DNA from: Bartonella raoultii
GTDB taxonomy: Bacteria > Pseudomonadota > Alphaproteobacteria > Rhizobiales > Rhizobiaceae
Assembly (NCBI RefSeq): GCF_019659805.1
Contig: NZ_JAIFRO010000005.1
Location: 12,543 to 76,542 of the forward strand
Length of the DNA: 64,000 nucleotides
Reading direction: 5' to 3'
A program made the translations under genes and the position numbers. This document shows positions 6,402 through 12,899 of the stretch, in pieces; position 1 is the stretch's first letter, and each line of letters starts with the position of its first letter. A model generated the notes under the pieces. The model saw nothing but the letters and a program-made list of their open reading frames with translations, was not told the origin of the DNA and did no database searches.

Positions 6402-6468
6402 ACTGTACAAAGCGTTTTGTAGTTTTTACGTATCATTATCAAAAAATTAAATAATCGCTTTGTACGGT
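6402..6468. repeat. 13-bp inverted repeat with a 41-nt loop
   Basis: ACTGTACAAAGCG (6402-6414) is complementary to CGCTTTGTACGGT (6456-6468) with one G-T wobble. On the plus strand it is followed by CCTTTTT. Within the left arm there is also a smaller dyad, TACAAAACGCTTTGTA, on the minus strand. It sits in the gap between two minus-strand genes and may be an operator pair, a processing site or a large-loop terminator. Confidence 0.6.
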
Positions 6469-6533
6469 GCCTTTTTATCGATTTAAACGTATATCCATAC
6501 AAATAGCCTCTCTACTTTTCAACATTTTGCTAG

Positions 6534-7157
6534 CTAATCAATGGTTTTTATTATGCCTCCTATCCCACTTAAAACCTGTTCAAAATTGTGCTTTTGAATA
6601 ATGCTAAGCGCTTTTGAAGCATCGCTTGCTTCTTGTGCTTTCAATGCCTTTTCACGGCTATTCAAAACAGCTTTGCGTACAATATTGGCTTTTCTCAAAA
6701 GGTTATCTTCCAAATCACGACATAACCTCACAAGTTCACGCGTGCTCGGAAAAAACGTATCCGATAAACCGTCTATCTCATCACATAAAATCCGTTTAAC
6801 TGCTGTCATTAGTGACCATGCTGAAACTTTTTCTAAAGCCATTCCATAGGTTAATGCCATTCCCTCATGATCAGATTGTTGCGATATTTTTAAACCACAT
6901 GACAGCATGCGAATAGCTTTGCCTATATCCTCTTTGCTTGCTTTCACTGCGAATAGCTCCTGCAACTGATCAGCAGCCTCTAAAGCAATCGCTTCCTGCT
7001 GTTTTGTTAATTGGCTGCCATCCTTCAAAACCAATGGGAACTCCTGTGGTGGTATCATCGCGTGAATGTGCTTCAAAGTATCCTCGATTTCCGATATCAA
7101 GCAGGCTGTCTGCGATACGTTCCCCAATGCTTTTTTGCTTTTGAGTGTAATTTCCAT
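6534..7157 (-). CDS. Hypothetical phage protein, overlaps the replication gene
   Basis: A 207-residue helical protein of unknown function, with a conserved-looking core SWSLMTAVKRILCDEIDGLSDTFFPSTRELVRLCRDLEDNLL. The start at 7157 has a proper Shine-Dalgarno sequence (caaggt, 7-nt spacing) and would make its first 63 codons overlap the end of the upstream gene in another frame. An internal ATG at 7058 would shorten the overlap to 89 nt. Position next to the DNA replication protein suggests a helicase-loading or replication accessory role, which is inference only. Confidence 0.65.
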   Translation of the reverse strand: MEITLKSKKALGNVSQTACLISEIEDTLKHIHAMIPPQEFPLVLKDGSQLTKQQEAIALEAADQLQELFAVKASKEDIGKAIRMLSCGLKISQQSDHEGMALTYGMALEKVSAWSLMTAVKRILCDEIDGLSDTFFPSTRELVRLCRDLEDNLLRKANIVRKAVLNSREKALKAQEASDASKALSIIQKHNFEQVLSGIGGIIKTID

Positions 7158-8037
7158 AATTTTTACCTTGTTGATTGATTTCGTATTTTTTTGAATTTCT
7201 TACCCAGTTACGCCATGTCGCTTGCCAATCGGTTTTGGCTGCATTAGCACCCGCTTTTGAACGCCAGTAATCTCGAAATTTTGCAATTTCGACTTTCACA
7301 CGCTCTGGAGGCAAACCCTCTGCAAGTGCAAAATCGTAATCCGGTTCGAAATCAGCAGGCAAGCGACAACCTCTATCGGTTTTAACCCGCTTGGCTTTCT
7401 TAGGAACGTTTTCTTGCTCGTGAATAGGAGGTTGGTTTTCTGATGATGTTGCGATTTGTTCTGATTGAACATCATCACATTCGATTGGCTCTGCAACCAA
7501 ATCGGTTGTTTCTAAATTTTCAAAATCGATTTCTTTTTTTGATAAAACGATAGTTTTATTTTTTTTATTATATATGTGATTGTGGTTGTGGTTGTGATTG
7601 GCATCATTAAGCATTGCTTGTTCAATGCTATTAGCATTGTTACTAGCATTTTTAGCATTTTTGACATCATTATCACTGTTATCTTTATTTTTATCCCATC
7701 TTGCTTTTGCTGCCTTTTGTGCTCTTTCTGAAAACTTATTTAAATTTTCATTTGAGTTATTGAGCTCCTCTTCAACTTGTAAACTCCACAAACGACCATC
7801 GTCTAAACAAATGATCTTCTTATCACGTAATAAAAACTCTAACGCTTTATTAAAGATCTTTTTTGAACAGCCAGCACTATGTGCTAATTTATCTTGATCA
7901 CAAAAAATGGGTTCTCCACTTTTACGCATGTGCCATTTCAATGTAACGTATGTCGCTATTTGAAAGGCTTTCATGCCATTTGTTTCTGCAAGACAATCTG
8001 AAGGGAAGCTGCGAACCCAAGCCAACTTAGTTGACAT
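6970..8037 (-). CDS. Phage replication initiation-type protein
   Basis: A 355-residue protein. The N-terminal 120 residues form a winged-helix-like module (KAFQIATYVTLKWHM, then SAGCSKKIFNKALEFLL) ending in FSERAQKAAKARWDKNK. A long polar linker follows, with an Asn-His repeat. A C-terminal module, residues about 245-310, contains the motif LPADFEPDYDFALAEGLPPE and FRDYWRSKAGANAAKTDWQATWRNW, typical of DnaT-like or phage replication proteins that recruit the host helicase. It overlaps the neighbour upstream by 11 nt and the downstream gene by up to 188 nt. Confidence 0.8.
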   Translation of the reverse strand: MSTKLAWVRSFPSDCLAETNGMKAFQIATYVTLKWHMRKSGEPIFCDQDKLAHSAGCSKKIFNKALEFLLRDKKIICLDDGRLWSLQVEEELNNSNENLNKFSERAQKAAKARWDKNKDNSDNDVKNAKNASNNANSIEQAMLNDANHNHNHNHIYNKKNKTIVLSKKEIDFENLETTDLVAEPIECDDVQSEQIATSSENQPPIHEQENVPKKAKRVKTDRGCRLPADFEPDYDFALAEGLPPERVKVEIAKFRDYWRSKAGANAAKTDWQATWRNWVRNSKKYEINQQGKNYGNYTQKQKSIGERIADSLLDIGNRGYFEAHSRDDTTTGVPIGFEGWQPINKTAGSDCFRGC

Positions 8038-8392
8038 GCATTGCCTCCTCTCTTTTCCTACTCCATCTTATATTTGCTGCTTTTGAAGCTCTTTCTGAAA
8101 ATTTACTGAGGCTATAATCAAAAGCTAATGACTTATGCCATAGGTTCCCATTCTCTAAACGTGTGATGTAACCAATGCTTATTAAAGTCTCTAAGGCCTT
8201 TTGAAACGTTTTTATTGAACACCCACACCAGCTGGATAAATAAGACGCATTATTGATAAGAGGCGCTTTCTTATCATTCATAAGCAACACAACGGTTGTA
8301 TAAACTGCCTTCTCTGTTGCTTTTAAACCCATAAGCTCTTTTAAAAACTGATCTGAATTAAACTTTACACACTCTACTTTTTTACTGGGCAT
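8027..8392 (-). CDS. Short paralogue of the replication protein N-terminal domain
   Basis: A 121-residue protein that looks like the first domain of its downstream neighbour: GCSIKTFQKALETLISIGYITRLENGNLW parallels GCSKKIFNKALEFLLRDKKIICLDDGRLW, and FSERASKAANIRWSRKREE parallels FSERAQKAAKARWDKNK. It therefore appears to be a tandem duplicate without the C-terminal helicase-recruiting part. It might bind the same origin DNA and modulate initiation. Start and stop overlap both neighbours, so the four genes form one operon. Confidence 0.75.
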   Translation of the reverse strand: MPSKKVECVKFNSDQFLKELMGLKATEKAVYTTVVLLMNDKKAPLINNASYLSSWCGCSIKTFQKALETLISIGYITRLENGNLWHKSLAFDYSLSKFSERASKAANIRWSRKREEAMHVN

Positions 8393-8868
8393 CGCTCTAA
8401 GATCTCCCTCTCTTTAATTAAATGTAAAATTGCTAAAGCATCCGCTTCATTATCATCACAAGGCGCATGCCCTTTTACACGCATTGCCTTAATCATCTCT
8501 TCTTTCGACGCATTCCCCTTGCCTGTCGTCGCTTTCTTAATTGTACAAACTGGAATGCCCTCATACGGTATCTGATGATGTTCACACCATGCCGTTAAGG
8601 TTGCTAATAAACCACCATAAACATGCGCCGCATCAGTTCCAACATGACGCCTTACCTCTTCAAAATACACCGCATCAATGCTCCCTGCTGTCTGCTTGAT
8701 TTCTGTAAGCCATCTCTTAAAGCGTAAATAACGCATCCCACCGCCTTCAAATCGGCGTGATCTAAAATTAATGCTACCACTAAGGATACTCCCATCAGCA
8801 CCACTTATCGCCCAGCCGGTCTTCGTTCCTAGATCAAAGCAAAGAATTGTATGAAGCATCCCAATCAT
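8374..8868 (-). CDS. RuvC-like Holliday junction resolvase
   Basis: A 164-residue RNase H-fold nuclease of the RuvC type. The first strand gives ILCFDLGTKTGWAI with the first catalytic Asp, AVYFEEVRRHVGTDAAHVYGGLLA supplies the second acidic residue, and CDDNEADALAILHL the C-terminal acidic pair. Phage copies resolve branched DNA before packaging or during recombination. An ATG three codons downstream (8859) is an alternative start. It overlaps the next gene by 19 nt and lies in the same minus-strand operon as the replication proteins. Confidence 0.88.
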   Translation of the reverse strand: MIGMLHTILCFDLGTKTGWAISGADGSILSGSINFRSRRFEGGGMRYLRFKRWLTEIKQTAGSIDAVYFEEVRRHVGTDAAHVYGGLLATLTAWCEHHQIPYEGIPVCTIKKATTGKGNASKEEMIKAMRVKGHAPCDDNEADALAILHLIKEREILERCPVKK

Positions 8869-8879
8869 CAGCCTTTACT

Positions 8880-9200
8880 TCACTTCATTCTGAGAGGACG
8901 GTCATCACAACCAATCTCTTTTGCCTCACATTCCATTAAAAACAGAATGCAACAAGCCGCATGTGCCAAGTGTGATAAACCACTCTCGCTATCCTTACCC
9001 TCCCCTCCAAACCATGCTAATAAATGACGCAACGCTGCACCGTGAAATCGGCTCCAATCCATGCCATTACGCCAATTGTGTGCTCCGTATTTTTTGGCCC
9101 CAAATTCTAAAACACGACCAATTTCTATAAGAGCTAAAGGCGGTATAAGATCTAAACGAGGCTTCCCATCATCATTCTTATGCGCTTCATTTACAATCAT
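8880..9200 (-). CDS. dATP/dGTP diphosphohydrolase-like protein
   Basis: A protein of about 106 residues with KPRLDLIPPLALIEIGRVLEFGAKKYGAHNWR and FHGAALRHLLAWFGGEGKDSESGLSHLAHAACCILFL, the hallmark of the phage dATP/dGTP diphosphohydrolase family (all-helical, MazG-like metal-binding Glu/Asp pattern). It should hydrolyse purine dNTPs to the monophosphate and pyrophosphate. Three ATG codons in a row are possible starts; the third (9200) is at the best distance from the AGGAG. I saw no purZ or modified-base polymerase in the visible part of the prophage. Confidence 0.8.
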   Translation of the reverse strand: MIVNEAHKNDDGKPRLDLIPPLALIEIGRVLEFGAKKYGAHNWRNGMDWSRFHGAALRHLLAWFGGEGKDSESGLSHLAHAACCILFLMECEAKEIGCDDRPLRMK

Positions 9201-9209
9201 CATCATCTC

Positions 9210-9446
9210 CTAAGGCTGCAAACGGTCGCACGCGCTATCAACGCGGGGGCTTTTGGAAAATTTTGTCATTTGAGAAATGTGTTTATTCCACAAAGTTTCC
9301 AAAAGATAAGAGACTGTGCCTCTTGAAGGAACGCCATACTTTTCCCAACGCCATACTGTTGATTTGTTGACGCCTAATAATGCTGCCATTTCATCCTGTG
9401 TAAGATTAAGACATTTTCTTAGTTTTTTTGCTTCTATCTTATTCAT
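9210..9446 (-). CDS. XRE-type helix-turn-helix phage repressor (small)
   Basis: A short Cro/C1-type DNA-binding protein of about 78 residues. KIEAKKLRKCLNLTQDEMAALLGVNKSTVWRWEKYGVPS is a textbook XRE helix-turn-helix; the rest is a short tail. It starts at the ATG at 9446 (the frame opens at a TTG two codons earlier). No Shine-Dalgarno sequence precedes it, and the -10 of its promoter ends only about 8 nt upstream, so the mRNA is probably leaderless. It is divergent from the regulator at 9535 and shares operator-like sequences with the early promoter near 10,060. Confidence 0.85.
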   Translation of the reverse strand: MNKIEAKKLRKCLNLTQDEMAALLGVNKSTVWRWEKYGVPSRGTVSYLLETLWNKHISQMTKFSKSPRVDSACDRLQP

Positions 9447-9453
9447 AAACAAA

Positions 9454-9482
9454 AGTATGCGTTATGAGAATTCTAATGTCAA
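9454..9482 (-). promoter_or_regulatory. Repressor promoter with operator, probably leaderless
   Basis: On the minus strand TTGACA (9482-9477), 17 nt, CATACT (9459-9454). The -10 region is part of CATAACGCATACTT, a near match (12 of 14) to CATTATGCATACTT in the early promoter near 10,062-10,075. A third partial copy, ATGCATACT, lies at about 9489-9497. This is the expected layout of an immunity control region. Confidence 0.65.
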
Positions 9483-9534
9483 GTCGAAATGCATACTAAT
9501 TTCATGCAATATGAGTACACATAGGAAGACAAAA

Positions 9535-9888
9535 ATGCGCAATAAAATAACAGATCAATCTTCTAGACTAATGAAAGCACGTTTAATGCGTGGCTTCAAA
9601 AGCGCTAAAGCAGCAACCAAATATTTCGGATGGAACTATTCTAGTTATATACAACATGAACAAGGGCTTCGAGGCATATCGCGGGCATCTAAAAAATATG
9701 CAACTGCATTTAGAGTTAGCGAAGGTTGGCTACTAACTGGAGAAGGAGATGGTCCTACCCTCTCAGTCTCTGATTTTACACAAACTATTGATGAAAAAAT
9801 CATTGATCTGCTACAAACAACAAGTCAGCCAGATAAAGAAGCAATTCTTCACCTTTTAAACCGCTTGAATTCTGAAGAAAAAAAATAA
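9535..9888 (+). CDS. XRE-family phage regulator
   Basis: A 117-residue protein starting at the ATG at 9535, which has aggaag at the right spacing; the open frame extends upstream but without a ribosome site. RLMKARLMRGFKSAKAATKYFGWNYSSYIQHEQGLRGISRASKKYATAFRVSEGWLLTGEG is the helix-turn-helix form common in rhizobial prophages. The C-terminal 40 residues are helical and lack a LexA-type peptidase domain, so it is not a self-cleaving repressor. With the divergent small XRE protein it forms the lysis/lysogeny switch; which acts as CI and which as Cro cannot be told from sequence. Confidence 0.82.
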   Translation: MRNKITDQSSRLMKARLMRGFKSAKAATKYFGWNYSSYIQHEQGLRGISRASKKYATAFRVSEGWLLTGEGDGPTLSVSDFTQTIDEKIIDLLQTTSQPDKEAILHLLNRLNSEEKK

Positions 9889-10030
9889 AAGCCTTTTTTC
9901 TTTCATAACTAAAAGCAGAAACTATCTGCATTATTTTATTATCTAATTCCATAATAAATTTTCTTTCTCTTTTTCCAAAAATATTAATTAATAAAAATTT
10001 TATAAGAGCTCTTTTTATGCCACTCTAAAA

Positions 10031-10084
10031 ATATACTTTATGCATATTTTTTTTATTGACAAGTATGCATAATGCGTATACAAA
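10031..10084 (+). promoter_or_regulatory. Rightward early promoter with operators
   Basis: TTGACA (10056-10061) is followed after 17 nt by TACAAA (10079-10084). The interval is filled by the dyad GTATGCATAATGCGTATAC (10063-10081). A related half-palindrome, TATACTTTATGCATA, lies just upstream at 10032-10046. These resemble the operator over the repressor promoter, so the same protein probably binds both. Confidence 0.6.
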
Positions 10085-10165
10085 ACCACCATACCCCGAA
10101 AAAAAAAACCTATGTCAAGGTATTTTTTTCAAAATGTATTTAAATATTTTGATATGGAGGCATTT

Positions 10166-10579
10166 GTGAATAAACCAGTTTTCATAAATTCAGATGAAAT
10201 TCTCTTAGTCGTCTGTGAAAATGAAGAGCAAAATCTCGCTAAATACGGTACTTTCTTTGATGAAAAGGAAATTATCAAATTTATAGATCAAACCGCTGAT
10301 AATGCTCTTCAAATCTTCCGTGTAGAACCAAAAACTAATCGATGTGAAGATATCTCTGAAGATCTTGCTGAGTTCTACATTAAACAACGTGAAGAACAAT
10401 GTTTTAACGACATTATACCTCATGACTTTGTAAAACATAGCTCTGCATACAGTTTTTTTTTAGATGAAATGAGACAGCAAGAATATGACGACAAAAGATA
10501 CGGTACTTATGAACAGCAAAACCGTTTAACCTTTTGGGACGTTCTTCCAAACTACCCAAACTATACATGGCGTTTTTAA
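10166..10579 (+). CDS. Early phage protein of unknown function
   Basis: The first gene after the rightward early promoter. The reading frame opens at 10112, but GGAGG at 10156-10160 is ideally placed for the GTG at 10166, giving a 137-residue protein beginning MNKPVFINSDEILLVVCENEE. It is acidic in the middle and aromatic at the end (LPNYPNYTWRF). No domain recognised. Being first under a repressor-controlled promoter, it may be an anti-host or regulatory early protein; that is inference. The alternative start at 10112 lies almost on the promoter and has no ribosome site. Confidence 0.6.
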   Translation: MNKPVFINSDEILLVVCENEEQNLAKYGTFFDEKEIIKFIDQTADNALQIFRVEPKTNRCEDISEDLAEFYIKQREEQCFNDIIPHDFVKHSSAYSFFLDEMRQQEYDDKRYGTYEQQNRLTFWDVLPNYPNYTWRF

Positions 10580-10622
10580 AAGCGCCTCTTTTTCCCATCA
10601 GTTAAGTAATGAAAGCAAATCT

Positions 10623-10988
10623 ATGACGAAGCATAATGATAATGAAGAGAATGAACAGTATTTAATATCAAAGGATGAAGTAAAAGACAGAACCGGTTAC
10701 GTCCAAATGGTCAATGCCCATGCATTGCATGAACACTTACAATTGCAACAAGATTTTGACACTTGGTTTAATAATCATGTTGAAAAACTGGGGCTGAAAG
10801 AGGGCATGCATTTTGTCTTCACAAAACAAGAAGGCAAGAGAAGCAAGATTTGTTCAAAATCTGAAATAGACCCAAATGCTACAAATAGCCATCACTTCAA
10901 AATTTACGCTGCAAAAGACATTCTCGAAGCAGAACCCCATCGAAACCAAGTCGTTATCTTAAAACAAATATTGAGCCCTTATTGGTAA
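10623..10988 (+). CDS. AntA/AntB-type antirepressor, short form
   Basis: A 121-residue protein with an AntA/AntB domain: QMVNAHALHEHLQLQQDFDTWFNNHVEKLGLKEGMHFVF matches the usual VNAR-ELHEFL-DF-WI pattern. The second, KilA/ANT-type half normally fused behind it is missing, and the frame ends in an unrelated tail (KQILSPYW). Directly after the stop, in the same frame, there is a remnant of a second AntA N-terminus. The gene may be functional as a short form or be a decayed copy. Confidence 0.7.
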   Translation: MTKHNDNEENEQYLISKDEVKDRTGYVQMVNAHALHEHLQLQQDFDTWFNNHVEKLGLKEGMHFVFTKQEGKRSKICSKSEIDPNATNSHHFKIYAAKDILEAEPHRNQVVILKQILSPYW

Positions 10989-11027
10989 TTAACGAAGAGA
11001 TCATTCTCAAGGAGTGATCCTCTCGCC

Positions 11028-11105
11028 ATTACAAATAATACTATTGACGGAAAAATCACTCAAACAGTGAATGCTCGTTATTTGCGTGCATTAAAAGGAA
11101 ATACA
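11028..11105 (+). pseudogene. Remnant of a second AntA-type antirepressor
   Basis: The frame here reads ITNNTIDGKITQTVNARYL, the usual N-terminus of AntA-type antirepressors, but there is no start codon and the domain breaks off before the bet gene. It is in frame with the preceding antirepressor, separated by its stop codon and 13 codons. The likely history is recombination between related antirepressor genes. Confidence 0.55.
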
Positions 11106-11106
11106 G

Positions 11107-11928
11107 ATGACAAATTCCCCCTTAACAACCATGGCAAGTAAATATGGGTTTTCTCATGAACAATTTCGAAAAACAATCATTAAAACATGTATCAATTATA
11201 ACTTCTCTGATGAAGAATTCGCTGCTTTTATTTCGGTAGCCAATACCTATGGTCTTAACCCTTTAACCAAAGAGATCTATGCTCTTCCTAAAAGAGGCGG
11301 CGGCATTATTCCTGTCGTCTCAATCGACGGATGGATTAAGATTATTAAGTCTAATCCTCAATTTGATGGGATGACCTTTCAAGATCAACTTGATAAAGAG
11401 GGCAATATCATTGCTATCAAATGCGCTATTCGTCTTAAAAATATTAAAGACCCTATCGAAGTTACTGAATATTTAGCTGAATGCAAACAAAAAACTGATA
11501 CTTGGCAAAAATACCCAGCACGCATGTTGCGTCATAAAGCAACCATACAATGTGCGCGCTATGCTTTTGGTTTTTCAGGTATTTATGAAGAAGATGAAGC
11601 CGCGCGCATCAATGAAGTAAACCAAAATATACAAGATAAAATGGTCTCTTATGAAACGCTTATGCAAATCAAACAATTAATGGACAGCACGCAAACAGAA
11701 GAAAACAAAATTCTCACTTATGCAAAAGCCAACACGCTTGCCGATATATCAGATGGACAAGCGCAAACCATTTTGCACCTTTTGAAAGAGAAACAACAAA
11801 AGCAAAGGATTGAAGCACAACACTCTTTACCAACAAAAGAGCAAATAGAGATGCCTGTACAAGAGGCAGAATATATTCATATCCAAGATATCGAATATGA
11901 ACAAACGCAACAACAAACGGCGGTGTGA
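11107..11928 (+). CDS. bet: Phage recombination protein Bet (RecT/Redbeta-type annealase)
   Basis: A single-strand annealing protein for phage recombination. Conserved Bet segments are visible: DEEFAAFISVANTYGLNPLTKEIYALP, VVSIDGWIKIIKSNPQFDGM and QKYPARMLRHKATIQCARYAFGFSGIYEEDEA. The C-terminal 80 residues are glutamine-rich and poorly conserved. Length, 273 residues, is usual. The stop is separated by one base from the ATG of the exonuclease gene, so the two proteins are coupled as in the lambda Red system. SSB and a RuvC-like resolvase are encoded in the leftward operons. Confidence 0.92.
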   Translation: MTNSPLTTMASKYGFSHEQFRKTIIKTCINYNFSDEEFAAFISVANTYGLNPLTKEIYALPKRGGGIIPVVSIDGWIKIIKSNPQFDGMTFQDQLDKEGNIIAIKCAIRLKNIKDPIEVTEYLAECKQKTDTWQKYPARMLRHKATIQCARYAFGFSGIYEEDEAARINEVNQNIQDKMVSYETLMQIKQLMDSTQTEENKILTYAKANTLADISDGQAQTILHLLKEKQQKQRIEAQHSLPTKEQIEMPVQEAEYIHIQDIEYEQTQQQTAV

Positions 11929-11929
11929 G

Positions 11930-12553
11930 ATGGAACAAAGAACGGCAGAATGGTTTCAAGCAAGATTAGGAAAAGTCACCGCTTCTAATATTTACAACAT
12001 ACTGAGTAAAACAGCAAAGGGAACGCCTACAAGCAAATATGAAGACTACAAAATCAAGCTTATAACAGAACGTTTAACGGGAGAAATAAGCCCCCATTAT
12101 GAAAATGAAGATATGAGATGGGGCATTGAACATGAAGAAAATGCCTTGCATGAATATAGCCTTATCCATGATGCGAATGTTACAAAATGCGGCTTTATTC
12201 AACATCCTACAATAGAAATGGCGGGGGCAAGTCCTGATGGGCTCGTTGATGAGCACGGGTTAATTGAAATCAAATGTCCTAGATCAACGACCCATATGCG
12301 CTTCTTTATAAATGATGAGATCAAACCTGAATATCATGCACAAATGCAATTTCAAATGGCATGTACTGGACGCAAATGGTGTGATTTCATCAGCTATGAT
12401 CCGCGCTTTACGGGACAATCATCTCATTTACGCATGAAAATCAAACGTATCCACCGTGATGAAAAACATATTGAACAAATTAATCAGGCTGTAGAAGCCT
12501 TTTTAAAAGAAATAGAACAAGAGATCAAAAAGATTTCAACAAAAGCGGCTTAA
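11930..12553 (+). CDS. YqaJ-type phage exonuclease (lambda Exo-like)
   Basis: A 5'-3' double-strand exonuclease that prepares ends for Bet. From the ATG at 11930 it is 207 residues: QRTAEWFQARLGKVTASNIYNIL is the YqaJ start, AGASPDGLVDEHGLIEIKCPRS holds the catalytic Asp and the ExK pair, and YHAQMQFQMACTGRKWCDFISYDP the conserved helix. An in-frame ATG at 11897 lies inside bet and is less likely. It is the second gene of the two-gene recombination operon. Confidence 0.93.
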   Translation: MEQRTAEWFQARLGKVTASNIYNILSKTAKGTPTSKYEDYKIKLITERLTGEISPHYENEDMRWGIEHEENALHEYSLIHDANVTKCGFIQHPTIEMAGASPDGLVDEHGLIEIKCPRSTTHMRFFINDEIKPEYHAQMQFQMACTGRKWCDFISYDPRFTGQSSHLRMKIKRIHRDEKHIEQINQAVEAFLKEIEQEIKKISTKAA

Positions 12554-12559
12554 CCTTAT

Positions 12560-12597
12560 GGGGGTGCTGCTGTCCACACATGCCTCCTAGCACCCCC
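12560..12597. other. Strong GC hairpin after the exonuclease gene
   Basis: GGGGGTGCT (12560-12568) pairs perfectly with AGCACCCCC (12589-12597) around a 20-nt loop. No T-run follows on either strand, so it is not a standard intrinsic terminator; an RNA-stability or protein-binding role is possible. A second, imperfect hairpin (ATTCAC/GTGAAT, 12634-12652) lies between it and the next gene. Confidence 0.6.
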
Positions 12598-12677
12598 ACC
12601 CTTTCCCTATAACAACTTGCAAAAAAATGCGTGATTCACGACACGGGTGAATTGCACTTCAAATGAGGAGAACAGAT

Positions 12678-12890
12678 ATGGCGCATCGCCTAGCTACCAT
12701 AACCCAACCAGCCATTGCACGGGCTTTAAGAGAAGCTAAAAAACAGGGATGTGAACTCATAGAAATCAAACCTACGGGGGAACTGCTTATCTATCTCAAA
12801 TCCGATATCCCATTACCAAACGCAACCAATCATCCTGATAAATTATGGAATTTATCGCCTGATGATTATAACTTTGATATTAAACTATAG
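12678..12890 (+). CDS. Small conserved phage protein next to the integrase
   Basis: A 70-residue protein starting at the ATG at 12678, which has gaggag about 9 nt upstream; the upstream in-frame ATG at 12663 overlaps that site. ITQPAIARALREAKKQGCELIEIKPTGELLIYL resembles a small uncharacterised protein that sits beside integrases in many alphaproteobacterial prophages. It could be a directionality factor, but I see no clear helix-turn-helix, so this is only suggested by location. Confidence 0.65.
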   Translation: MAHRLATITQPAIARALREAKKQGCELIEIKPTGELLIYLKSDIPLPNATNHPDKLWNLSPDDYNFDIKL

Positions 12891-12899
12891 ATTATATCT

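Noticed and set aside
7575-7601. Tandem TGTGGT-type repeat encoding Asn-His repeats
   Set aside because: Low-complexity linker in the replication protein; too short for a functional repeat claim, though it may vary in copy number.
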